From an uncultured Clostridia bacterium (GTDB lineage Bacteria > Bacillota > Clostridia > TANB77 > CAG-508), in the NCBI GenBank assembly GCA_949388605.1, contig CASKJV010000001.1:50352-114351 (forward strand): a DNA stretch of 64,000 bases, written 5' to 3'. Below the pieces are notes generated by a model. The model saw nothing but the letters and a program-made list of their open reading frames with translations, did no database searches and was not told the DNA's origin. Each line of letters opens with the position of its first letter. The stretch's first letter is position 1. Position numbers and translations under genes: made by a program. Of this stretch, positions 10,501 through 17,742 are shown piece by piece.

Positions 10501-11313
10501 ATTGAAATGCTATCTGAAGAAAATGAAGAGTTATCTCCAGGAGATGAATTCGAAGTAAATGTAAATATACATGACTTTGAAAATATTGATAGAGGATTAG
10601 TTGCTTTAGGTGGAAAATTAGAATATGATACAGATGTTTTAGAAAGAATTGATATAACACCAATTAATGAATGGGATATAGCAAATGGATTTAACGAAGA
10701 AAACTTTAAATTTGTTATAGATAATGGAAAATTTGTTGTTGAAGATAGTTCAATATTCAAAATTAAATTTAGAGTAAAAGAAGATGTGCCAGAAACAACA
10801 ACAACTAGTGTTAAAATAAAAGAGATTGCAGCAAGTAATACAGAAATGGATATTGCTTCAGAAGATGCACAAATAGATTTAGAAATAACAGTAGAAGAAA
10901 TACCAGATTCAATTACTTCTGATATATATGATATTAATAAAGAAGAGAATATTATTTCAAAAATATCTCCAAATACAACTTTAAATCAATTTAAAGAAAA
11001 TGTGGAAGCATATCCCAATGTAACTATAATTGATAAAGAAGGAAATACTATTGGAGATGAAGATATAATAGGAACAGGAATGACTTTAAAAGTAGGAGAA
11101 ACTTTAACATTTACAGTAGTTGTAATGGGGGATACTGATGGAAATGGTGAAATAACAGTTACAGATCTTGCACAATTAAAGTTACATTATATTGGAAAAG
11201 AATTTTTAACAGGAGCTAGCTTAAATGCTGCTGATATGAATTATGATAATGAAATAACAATAACAGATTTGGCAAAAATGAAATTAGTGTTTATTGGAAA
11301 AGTAGAAATATAA
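7573..11313 (+). CDS. Secreted transglutaminase-like protein with Ig, cohesin and dockerin modules
   Basis: 1246 residues. Signal peptide ~1-30. A transglutaminase-like core has Cys in EAVCEGYARAL (~226), His in VPHMWNYVE (~263) and Asp in WYAIDATLDDP (~287), a complete triad. A long wall-protein region follows, then an Ig-like module (QWYKDDVKLEGKT, ~915), a cohesin-type module (~975-1105, LGGKLEYDTDVLERI) and a C-terminal type I dockerin with two Ca-binding repeats (GDTDGNGEITVTDLAQLKL and ADMNYDNEITITDLAKMKL). Family knowledge: dockerins bind cohesins to assemble surface complexes. The next gene encodes a wall-anchored cohesin, so the two probably associate (inference). A good promoter lies at 7486-7514 and a ribosome site AAAAGGAG at 7558-7565. 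Confidence 0.85.
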   Translation: MKLKKLIIFCLLIAFIVSQISWITLNNSSYATENIGKFHYDQLEEMSKIIYDAIYNMYVQDILKTGNASYDLVENGLITEEQAREYESGNSKLISAMNAARYAFYADHPEIFYVNFQILTIRITKDMNNNYHAYLGSGRHANYYIEGFNNEQEVENAITEFDSVVNEIVEKANNVEVEENENRVAQQIKLVHNEIIKNTGYRLESDCVPGNEGFISTPYGALVKQEAVCEGYARALKTVLDKVGINTILVQGTHQSDGAAAVPHMWNYVEIEKQTLARSTEKVWYAIDATLDDPFLRDTTMDPTDPDFIPGSDIQEGFENTRYCMVGTETMKREHSPIETVEAAGNYTFKYPELNIEDYGIDSVTNINGLLVKFKKDGTETEEYKAGDFYISYNNKGYAEAAKEGKYILIKYHEYKPGDDVWIEGNWGYMNPELYAGGFKDNGDHLYISVPNSEYMEFAVTTLEPPEGLAGYTYQGDETDFVAQTGKLYNPSGKYKAPPYVKYQTPPATTTLEVGPTYHVDVTYTDDLVLADGATEVGYRMESTGPTGATESTITNFKFDGKNRVTFDLTFSKMFADDDALYRIYVTGLVGKNSKKEANYISFGAANTIACSFSMNAAKNWEVFAKPTLLENEDLSLNGWQTSDGQPVSEKLRSRIALVTTRTTQVEKDSMNNLMEEELGTQELISSETYNISLNVCKKYVVKTGHRLRLSLGFPAGYGPDDAGVTFKAYHFKRDEQGNVTGVEEIPCVVTQYGLIVTCDSFSPFAVAVTETDETAVQDKTVVVSDTEGGKIEGANREEGNIITLAEGESATINVIPNDGYEIEAINVCGKSIEISNKDSMNVTINYNDVKDGNCIVEAKFVAKAVIENEEQNGETVVTPKATPAEITMPESQKVTINSRLRISPTVTETSGIQTYQWYKDDVKLEGKTNKVLEIDKVTSEDSGNYVLKVTTTAETLSEEVTSNPCIVTVSSFATSIEMLSEENEELSPGDEFEVNVNIHDFENIDRGLVALGGKLEYDTDVLERIDITPINEWDIANGFNEENFKFVIDNGKFVVEDSSIFKIKFRVKEDVPETTTTSVKIKEIAASNTEMDIASEDAQIDLEITVEEIPDSITSDIYDINKEENIISKISPNTTLNQFKENVEAYPNVTIIDKEGNTIGDEDIIGTGMTLKVGETLTFTVVVMGDTDGNGEITVTDLAQLKLHYIGKEFLTGASLNAADMNYDNEITITDLAKMKLVFIGKVEI

Positions 11314-11329
11314 TTTTTTAAGAATAAAA

Positions 11330-11376
11330 GAGGCACATTTTAAATTTTATATTATTTTAATGACATTATGTGCCTC
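11330..11376. terminator. Hairpin between the two cohesin genes
   Basis: GAGGCACAT pairs perfectly with ATGTGCCTC across a 29-base AT-rich loop. The plus-strand T tail is poor, so it may be an attenuator or processing hairpin rather than a full stop. Confidence 0.4.
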
Positions 11377-11429
11377 GTCTTAATAAAAACACGCATGAGA
11401 AAGAAAAAATGAAAGAATGAGGAAAAATA

Positions 11430-12227
11430 ATGAAAAAGGTAATAATTTTAAGTCTAATTTTATTTATAATGATAGTTACAGTAACTAATGTATATGCAAC
11501 TTCAAACTTTGAAATAACTTTAATACCATCTTCAAATGAGGTTAGCAAAAATGAGGAATTTACAGTTGATGTAAGAATATCAAATATTCAATTTAATCCA
11601 GGAGTACTTACCTTAGGTGGGGAATTGGAATACGATAGTGATAGTTTAGAAATAATTGATATGAAAGGCGAAAATACTTGGGCTGACCCTTCATATTTTG
11701 ATGATACTAGAATATTTGTTACAGATAGAGGAGATTATACTACTAATGAAGAAACTGTATTTAAAATAAAATTTAAAGTAAAAGAACAAAGCAAAAAGAA
11801 TCTTGTAATAAAATTAAAAGAGGTTTCAGCTTCAGATGGTAATAATGAAGAAAAATTAACTAACATAGCTACAAATATTACAGTAAAAAATGGAGCATCA
11901 AACCCAGGTTCTGATACAAATACAACTAATAATAACACTACTACTAATAATACAAATACTAACAACAACAATAATAATAGTAATAATAATAGTAATAAAA
12001 ATAATAGTATAAATACAAATAGCAATACTAACACTAACACAAATAATACAGGTATTAACGCAAAAACAAATAGTTCTATAAATAATTCAGATGGTGGAAT
12101 AAAAGACAAAATATTGCCTAAAACAGGTGCAACTTCTATAATATTTATTTCAATAGGAATTTTAATTATTGTAGCAGGAATATTCTATGCAAGAATTAGA
12201 ATAATTGATCATAAATCAAAACGTTAA
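11430..12227 (+). CDS. LPKTG wall-anchored single-cohesin protein
   Basis: 265 residues: signal peptide ~1-23; one cohesin domain ~25-150 (LTLGGELEYDSDSLEIIDM, closely similar to the cohesin in the preceding gene); an Asn/Thr-rich spacer ~155-215; then the sorting signal LPKTG (229-233), a hydrophobic helix and a basic tail. A class A-type sortase outside the window would be expected to anchor it to peptidoglycan. It would display a cohesin for the dockerin-bearing transglutaminase made upstream. GAGGAA at 11419-11424 precedes the ATG. Confidence 0.88.
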   Translation: MKKVIILSLILFIMIVTVTNVYATSNFEITLIPSSNEVSKNEEFTVDVRISNIQFNPGVLTLGGELEYDSDSLEIIDMKGENTWADPSYFDDTRIFVTDRGDYTTNEETVFKIKFKVKEQSKKNLVIKLKEVSASDGNNEEKLTNIATNITVKNGASNPGSDTNTTNNNTTTNNTNTNNNNNNSNNNSNKNNSINTNSNTNTNTNNTGINAKTNSSINNSDGGIKDKILPKTGATSIIFISIGILIIVAGIFYARIRIIDHKSKR

Positions 12228-12247
12228 AATAAAATTAATGGTTTGTA

Positions 12248-12288
12248 ATAGAAACTAGAATTAATAAATTTCTAGTTTCTATTTTTTT
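12248..12288 (+). terminator. Terminator after the cohesin gene
   Basis: ATAGAAACTAGAA pairs perfectly with TTCTAGTTTCTAT, followed by seven T residues. Confidence 0.8.
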
Positions 12289-12361
12289 ATTTAGTAGCAA
12301 AGTGCTCTGCACGTCCTACTAAATAAAAGCTTCTCTAATTTTTGCACACGATTTTGTACAA
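12284..12361 (+). repeat. Dispersed intergenic repeat, copy 1
   Basis: A 78-base unit with an internal hairpin (ATTTAGTAGCAAAGTGCT / ACGTCCTACTAAAT) and the tail TTTTTGCACACGATTTTGTA. A copy with about five differences lies in opposite orientation at 50239-50316. Both sit between genes, outside the two integrative elements. Confidence 0.8.
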
Positions 12362-12426
12362 CAAGTTTTAAACTAATCTATACAAGTTTCATAAATTAAA
12401 TTCTAATCATAATATAGAAAAAAAGA

Positions 12427-13487
12427 TTGGAGGTTAATATGAAATTTAAAACTTTTATTTTTATGATACTTTTTACACTTTTACCATTAAGTGTTTTGGC
12501 TACTACAGCATCTAGCAATCAAATTTACAATGGAATTGATGTTAGCAATTGGCAAGGATATATTGATTATACCAAAGTAAAAAATGATGGAATAGACATT
12601 GTTTATATAAAATCCAGCCAAGGAGAAAATATTGTAGATTCATACTTTAGAATAAATTACAATAATGCTAAAGCCAATCGGTTTAAAAGTAGGACTATAT
12701 CACTTTTTAACTGCTAGAAATGAAGAAGAAGCAAAAAAACAAGCTGAATTTTTCTCTTCAGTAGTGTCTAATACAAGTCCTGATTGTAAATTAGCAATGG
12801 ATTTTGAAGTGTTTGGAAATTTGAATATTCCCGAAATTAATAATATTTCAAGAGTGTTTTTAGATAGAGTAAAAGAAATTACAGGAAAAGAAGTTATAAT
12901 TTATAGTGATGCATATGCGGCTAGAAATGTTTTTAGTAGAGAACTTGCACAAAATTATCCATTATGGATTGCAGAATATGGAGTAGAAAACCCAAGTCAA
13001 ACAAACTGGGAATTTTGGGAAGGTTTTCAGTATACAAGTAGAGGTCAGATTTCAGGAATAAATGGATATGTAGACAGAGATAGATTTACAGATGATATTT
13101 TTCTTGAAGAAACATCACAGATTACAGAAAATGGAGATTCAAAAAATTATAATCAAGATACAATATACATAGTTCAGAGACGGAGATACTTTGAGTGGAA
13201 TAGCATTAAAATATGGAACTACAGTAAGAGAATTAGTTACTTTAAATAATATTAAAAATCCAAATTTAATATATCCAGGAGATGAAATAAAAGTACCAAT
13301 AAATGGAAATACAAGTAATGATACATTATATACTGCAGGACATATAATATATACTGTACAAAGAGGAGATACTTTAAGTGAGCTTGCTTCAAAATTTAAT
13401 ACAACAGTACAAGAAATTGCAGAAGTTAATGATATACGAAATATAGATTTAATTTATATAGGGGAAAATTTAAGAATAGCAAATTAA
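12427..13487 (+). CDS. GH25 muramidase with two LysM domains, interrupted by two CGG +1 sites
   Basis: Three overlapping frames make one ~352-residue secreted enzyme if the C at 12679 and the C at 13181 are skipped. Signal peptide ~1-24; a GH25 lysozyme fold from [11 protein letters not shown] through AMDFEVFG and LWIAEYG to [15 protein letters not shown]; then two LysM domains ([17 protein letters not shown] and [18 protein letters not shown]). It should cleave the glycan of peptidoglycan outside the cell. The second site falls inside LysM 1 at exactly the place where LysM 2 has an undisturbed AGA-GGA. Unshifted translation stops at 12717, before the active-site region is complete. GGAGG precedes the ATG. 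Confidence 0.87.
12679..12682 (+). other. CGGT frame-shift site 2 (GH25 gene)
   Basis: In-frame CGG at 12679-12681. Skipping C12679 gives AAT GGT TTA and restores [13 protein letters not shown], the GH25 core strand. Confidence 0.88.
13181..13184 (+). other. CGGA frame-shift site 3 (LysM 1 of GH25 gene)
   Basis: In-frame CGG at 13181-13183. Skipping C13181 restores VQRGDTLSG. The paralogous LysM 2 at ~13360 reads AGAGGAGATACT without the extra C. Confidence 0.92.
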
Positions 13488-13612
13488 AAACTTGAAAAAT
13501 AAATAAAATTGTGTTAAAATCATTATGTTAATTTTCGATCCTTATTTATAGGTTTAATATAAATTGCTTTAATAAGATTAATATTTTAATAGAGGATGAA
13601 AGAGGTGGCATA

Positions 13613-14149
13613 ATGACAGAATTACAAAAAATATCAGAAATAATAAGCACAGGAAAAATTGAAGAAAATCTTGATTTTGTGAAAAAGCAAATACCTGAAA
13701 TTATACCAATGATTGGATTCGAACACAATCATCCATATCATCATTTAGATGTATGGAACCACACTCTTGCTACAGTTTCATATATTGAAAGTACAGATTT
13801 AGAAACAAAAATGGCAGGATTTTTACATGATATTGGAAAACCATTTTCATATCAAGATGCTGAAGTAAGGCATTTTCATGGACACCAAAAAGTTTCAGCA
13901 GAAATGTCAGAAAAAATTCTGAAAAGACTTGGTTATAGTTCAGAATTTATAAAAAATGTTTGCTATTTGGTGAGAACTCATGATAATATGATTGATCCAA
14001 ATAATTTGGATAATTCGTATGAACTAATATTGAAAAGGTTAACAATACAATATGCAGATGCCAAAGCTCATGCTCCTGGTAAGGTGGAGAAAAGATTAAA
14101 CTTTTTAGATAAAGTATTTAAAGAATTAGAAGAAAAAAATAGACTTTAA
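13613..14149 (+). CDS. HD-domain hydrolase of the HDIG type
   Basis: 178 residues. A canonical HD motif set: YHHLDVWNHTLAT, GFLHDIGKPFS (~70-80), HFHGHQKVSAEM and VRTHDNM. The arrangement resembles the HD domain of CCA-adding enzymes and small stand-alone HDIG proteins. It is probably a 2',3'-cyclic or nucleotide phosphoesterase; the substrate is unknown. GAGGTGG at 13601-13607 supports the ATG. Confidence 0.8.
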   Translation: MTELQKISEIISTGKIEENLDFVKKQIPEIIPMIGFEHNHPYHHLDVWNHTLATVSYIESTDLETKMAGFLHDIGKPFSYQDAEVRHFHGHQKVSAEMSEKILKRLGYSSEFIKNVCYLVRTHDNMIDPNNLDNSYELILKRLTIQYADAKAHAPGKVEKRLNFLDKVFKELEEKNRL

Positions 14150-14168
14150 ATATTTACTCAAAGAATAA

Positions 14169-14205
14169 AAAATAGAGTCATATAGAGTTATGGCTCTATT
14201 TTATT
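14169..14205 (+). terminator. Terminator after the HDIG gene
   Basis: AAAATAGAG and CTCTATTTT pair around a short loop, ending in T residues. Two further hairpins follow at 14224-14255 (AAAATACTCT / AGAGTATTTT) and 14438-14468 (GGGCAGATAATT / AATTATCTGCTC) in an otherwise featureless 480-base gap. Confidence 0.7.
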
Positions 14206-14634
14206 TACCATTAATGTTAATAAAAAATACTCTGTTAAAGATTATAGAGTATTTTGTTGTTTTATCTTTTTTTACATAGAATAAAGATATTTTATAGTAT
14301 TATTAACAAAAGATTTATTATTTTCTTTCAGTTTCAAATATTTCAATGAAATTTATTAGGGAAGGACAACTATAGTATTACTTACATTTTTTTTATTATT
14401 TTTAATTAGTATTATGTAGAAAATTTATAATAAATTTAAGGGCAGATAATTGTTAATTATCTGCTCTTATGATAATATAAAAAATAAATAGTAATTATTA
14501 AGAAGATAGATAAACTTGATAATAAAAAAATTATATGAGAGATTTAAAAAAAGAACTAAATCAATAATATAACTTAAATTTATTTGAAACTTTTTAGTAA
14601 GAAAAATTGTATTATGTATAAGAGGTGGTATTGT

Positions 14635-15423
14635 ATGAAAAAGAAAATATCTGTTATTTTAGGAATAATTTTAATGTCAATTGTAATTTTAGGAATTATA
14701 ACTAATTATGCTGATAGTGGTAGAGTAACAACAGGACATGAACCAAAGTATTGTATTAAAATAGTTAGTGATGATGGAAGTAAAGTAACTTATTATGGAT
14801 TAGGTTACAAAGTTATTAGATATGTTGAAATTTCTCCAAATGAGCCTTATGAAAATAATATAGGTACTAAAATGGGAAATTGGTTTATAAATTATGATTT
14901 ACCTGAACAAGATATTATTGAAATTGAATATGAAGGACAGAAAATTACTATAACTGATGCAAAAGAAGTAGGAATTATTAAAAACATATTGTTAAATTCC
15001 AAGTATAATAATGAAATATGTCGAGGAATAAATACTTATAAGATAAGACTAAATAGTGATATTTATTATATTAAAGAAGATTGCAAAGAAATACAAAAAG
15101 GGGACAAGCAAGCAATAATTTCTATAGATGATTTAAATACAATTAATAATATTATTTTTAATAAGATGGATAATATTCAAAGTGAAGAAGAACAATTTTT
15201 TTATGGAAAAATAATTGAAGCTACTGATAGTTATATTATAGTTGAGCCCAATGAAGGAGATGAGATAAGAAAAACAGCAGATAAAATTTCTATTGCATTA
15301 GGCAAAAATAATGATACAATTTATATGGTAGGAACTAATTTAAAAGTAACATATAATGGTACTATAATGGAGACTTATCCAGCACAAGTTGAAGCAATAA
15401 AAATCGAGTTAAAATCATGGTGA
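14635..15423 (+). CDS. Membrane-anchored protein with DUF3221-like C-terminus
   Basis: The start is ATG 14635, not the upstream 14584, because AGAGGTGG lies at 14621-14628. 262 residues: an N-terminal membrane helix or signal (~4-25), a segment TYYGLGYKVIRYVEI also seen in the next gene, and a C-terminal part (FYGKIIEATDSYIIVEP ... YNGTIMETYPAQVEAIKIE) like the DUF3221 family of small secreted or lipoprotein domains. Function unknown. Probably co-transcribed with 15453, 29 bases downstream. Confidence 0.7.
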   Translation: MKKKISVILGIILMSIVILGIITNYADSGRVTTGHEPKYCIKIVSDDGSKVTYYGLGYKVIRYVEISPNEPYENNIGTKMGNWFINYDLPEQDIIEIEYEGQKITITDAKEVGIIKNILLNSKYNNEICRGINTYKIRLNSDIYYIKEDCKEIQKGDKQAIISIDDLNTINNIIFNKMDNIQSEEEQFFYGKIIEATDSYIIVEPNEGDEIRKTADKISIALGKNNDTIYMVGTNLKVTYNGTIMETYPAQVEAIKIELKSW

Positions 15424-15452
15424 AAATTATAATTTGAAAGTGAGATAATTTT

Positions 15453-15737
15453 ATGAAGAAAAAGGTATTGATAGTAATAGTAGCATTAATTATTATGTAT
15501 TTATTATTTGTAACAATAGATTGTATTAGATTAAGAAATGCTAAAAATGATGCAAAACCATTTATAACTATTAGTTTAGCAGAGTATGAAAATGGAAATA
15601 AATATACAGGTTTAGGATATTCTGTAAAATATTATAAAAATAGTCAACAAGATACAAATGGGGATATGCTAGAAAAAAGTTATGGTGCTGAATTTAGATT
15701 ATTTGATAAAATATTAATATGGGCTTGGGTTGAATAA
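15453..15737 (+). CDS. Small membrane-anchored protein sharing a motif with its neighbour
   Basis: 94 residues with one N-terminal membrane helix (~4-22). KYTGLGYSVKYY matches TYYGLGYKVIRY in the preceding gene, so the pair probably arose by duplication of this motif. It ends in the hydrophobic FDKILIWAWVE. Function unknown. A short lysine-rich open stretch continues to ~15826 in another frame and is not called. Confidence 0.65.
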   Translation: MKKKVLIVIVALIIMYLLFVTIDCIRLRNAKNDAKPFITISLAEYENGNKYTGLGYSVKYYKNSQQDTNGDMLEKSYGAEFRLFDKILIWAWVE

Positions 15738-15824
15738 AATTTTAAAAGAAAAAGATGAATTATTAAAAGATTTCAGTAAGGATATAGAAATAATGATTGA
15801 AAATTTAATGATTTACTTTACATA

Positions 15825-15849
15825 AACAAGGTATACTACCTTGTTTTTT
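15825..15849 (+). terminator. Terminator upstream of the left uvrB fragment
   Basis: AACAAGGTA, loop TAC, TACCTTGTT, then T residues. A very similar hairpin (42531-42563) stands ahead of the complete uvrB. Confidence 0.8.
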
Positions 15850-15925
15850 ATATTGAAATTGTGTTATAATATCAAAGATTAGTATATAATATTTTTTAGT
15901 ATTATTTAGTTTAATTTAAAAAAAT

Positions 15926-16020
15926 TTGGTGCCAAATTCGTGTAATTGTTGTTATGTCAACAATAAAAAAGAAAATTAATTCAAAATTACACGAATTTTT
16001 TAAAAAATTACACGAATTTT
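15926..16020. repeat. ATTCGTGTAA repeat cluster ahead of the uvrB fragment
   Basis: One ATTCGTGTAAT (15936-15946) and two inverted direct copies AATTACACGAATTTT (15985-15999 and 16006-16020) sit just upstream of the uvrB fragment's ribosome site. The same three-copy arrangement occurs at 42658-42740 before the full uvrB, and one copy at 16454-16463. They may be integrase arm sites or uvrB operators. Confidence 0.7.
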
Positions 16021-16051
16021 GGGCTAATAGTATAACTTTTATGGAGGAAAA

Positions 16052-16318
16052 ATGTTTAAAATTCATTCAGAATATGAGCCAACTGGTGATCAACCACAGG
16101 CAATAGATTACTTAGTAAATGGAATAAATGAAGGTAAGAAATTTCAGACACTTCTAGGGGTTACAGGTTCAGGAAAAACTTTTACAATGGCAAATATAAT
16201 TGAAAAAACACAAAGACCAACACTTGTTTTAGCACATAATAAAACTTTAGCAGGGCAACTTTACTCGGAATTCAAGTCGTACTTCCCTGAAAATCGAGTA
16301 GAATATTTTGTAAGTTAA
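16052..16318 (+). pseudogene. uvrB: uvrB 5' fragment left by element insertion
   Basis: 88 codons starting as genuine UvrB: Walker [14 protein letters not shown], then [15 protein letters not shown] and VEYFVS, and a stop right after codon 88. A good GGAGG site precedes it. It matches the first 88 codons of the complete uvrB at 42788 with roughly 35-40 substitutions, mostly synonymous. It lacks all later helicase motifs and cannot act as UvrB. It marks the left junction of the 26-kb element. Confidence 0.92.
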
Positions 16319-16444
16319 AATAATGAAGGTCAGAAATGCCGTTATTTAGGCACTTTTAGTCCTTTTTAAGCTTATTTAGTTTAGTAAAAAAATGATTAAA
16401 TAAAACTAAAAAAACTAATTAAAATTGAATAAAATTAAAAGGGC

Positions 16445-16463
16445 TTGTGACCCAATTCGTGTA
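16445..16463 (+). repeat. Left-end direct repeat of the uvrB element
   Basis: TTGTGACCCAATTCGTGTA, repeated with one extra G at 42649-42668 near the right end. Likely an integrase-associated terminal site. Confidence 0.65.
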
Positions 16464-16496
16464 GCTAGAATATATATTATAAATTGGAGAAAATAT

Positions 16497-17282
16497 ATGG
16501 AAATTTTAAGTACTATATTAAGCATAATAGCCTCACTTTTTACTATATTAATAGGGATATTGGAGATATATGATAACCAATTATCATATATTATAAAAGA
16601 AGTAAATTTTTTTAATATAAAGTTTAATATAAAAATTGCAATAATACAGTATATTATATTGGGTGTAATACTTATACTAATAATTTTTTTAGAAATTATT
16701 AGCAATGAAAAGAAAAAACGTGAGAAAAAATTTATAAACTTTATTAAATATCTTTTTTCACAAAAATTAGATACATTATCAAAAATGTGTTTAGAATTAG
16801 ATTCTACTAAAAAATATAATAATTTAAAAATAGATAATCTAATAATTGAATATAATTATGATATTAACAAAAGCGTTTTAAATAAAAAATCTAACTTGCA
16901 AATTAATACTCCAGTTAATACAACATATAAAATAAAAGCCAAAAATTTTATAATACCAAATATAGTTGGATTTCATATTATAGATTCAAACGAAGATGAA
17001 TCTAAAAATATTATTGTTACTCAAAAATATGGCACTCAATCTGAAGAGATAGAAATTAAAAAATTTGATATAAGTGATATAGATTCTAAAATTAAATATT
17101 ATTCATATGAATTTGACAAAAAATATAAAGTAAAAACAGAAAAAGATATAATAGAATATATAAGTAATGAAATGAAAGGCGATTTTCAATATGGTCAATT
17201 TAAAAATATTGTTTCAGATTATATAAGTATTTCAAATACAATGAAGAAAATGGAAGAAAAACAAAGAAGTAAAGAAAGGTAA
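16497..17282 (+). CDS. Two-helix membrane protein of unknown function
   Basis: The start is ATG 16497, after TTGGAG at 16484-16489; an earlier in-frame ATG would run through the terminal repeat. 261 residues: two membrane helices (~3-22 and ~48-68), then a lysine-rich cytoplasmic or extracellular domain with no family I recognise. It ends four bases before prgI and is probably co-transcribed with it. As first gene inside the left end of the element, it may serve conjugation or maintenance. Confidence 0.7.
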   Translation: MEILSTILSIIASLFTILIGILEIYDNQLSYIIKEVNFFNIKFNIKIAIIQYIILGVILILIIFLEIISNEKKKREKKFINFIKYLFSQKLDTLSKMCLELDSTKKYNNLKIDNLIIEYNYDINKSVLNKKSNLQINTPVNTTYKIKAKNFIIPNIVGFHIIDSNEDESKNIIVTQKYGTQSEEIEIKKFDISDIDSKIKYYSYEFDKKYKVKTEKDIIEYISNEMKGDFQYGQFKNIVSDYISISNTMKKMEEKQRSKER

Positions 17283-17286
17283 TAAA

Positions 17287-17652
17287 ATGGAAGTAAAAAT
17301 AAATAAAGAAATAAGAAATTATAGTGAATCTATATTTTTTGGATTATCAATGCGACAATTTATTTTTTCACTTATTGCTTGTATAGTTGCATTAATATTA
17401 TACTTTTTATTTAAAAATCGAGTTGGAATAGAAACATTGTCTTATATTTGTATTCTTGGTGCAATACCATTTGGAATTTTGGGTTTTGTTAAATATAATG
17501 GTATGTATGCTGAAGAATTTATTATTGCTTGGATAAAATCAGAAATATTACTCCCTAATGTATTACTATTCAAACCAGAGAATTTTTACTATGAACTATT
17601 AAAAGAAACTTATATTCAAATGAAAAAGGAAAGTTTAAAGAATAAATTATAA
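17287..17652 (+). CDS. prgI: PrgI-family T4SS protein (VirB3-like)
   Basis: 121 residues. MEVKINKEIRNYSESIFFG leads into two membrane helices (~25-43, ~50-68), followed by an amphipathic tail (NFYYELLKETYIQM). This is the PrgI/VirB3 pattern of Gram-positive conjugation systems, normally encoded directly before the VirB4 ATPase, as here. It should anchor VirB4 at the membrane. A hairpin terminator at 17681-17709 lies between the two genes, which is unusual for partners. Confidence 0.85.
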   Translation: MEVKINKEIRNYSESIFFGLSMRQFIFSLIACIVALILYFLFKNRVGIETLSYICILGAIPFGILGFVKYNGMYAEEFIIAWIKSEILLPNVLLFKPENFYYELLKETYIQMKKESLKNKL

Positions 17653-17680
17653 TAAAATACTAATTTATTATATAAAAAGT

Positions 17681-17709
17681 AAGGCAGAGCAAAAACTCTG
17701 CCTTTTTGT
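17681..17709 (+). terminator. Terminator or attenuator between prgI and virB4
   Basis: AAGGCAGAG, loop CAAAAA, CTCTGCCTT, then TTTTGTTT. Confidence 0.75.
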
Positions 17710-17742
17710 TTCAAATAATTAAGAAGGAGATATAAAATATAG

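Noticed and set aside
11735..12109. Minus-strand leucine-rich reading frame
   Set aside because: It is the mirror of the Asn/Thr-rich linker codons of the wall-anchored cohesin; no start signals.
15738..15826. Lysine-rich continuation after the 94-residue protein
   Set aside because: No start or ribosome site; FDKILIWAWVE looks like a natural C-terminus, so this is not treated as a frame break.
16052..16318. A functional short UvrB paralogue
   Set aside because: It ends just after the Walker A region; all helicase motifs are missing and the junction coincides with the element end.
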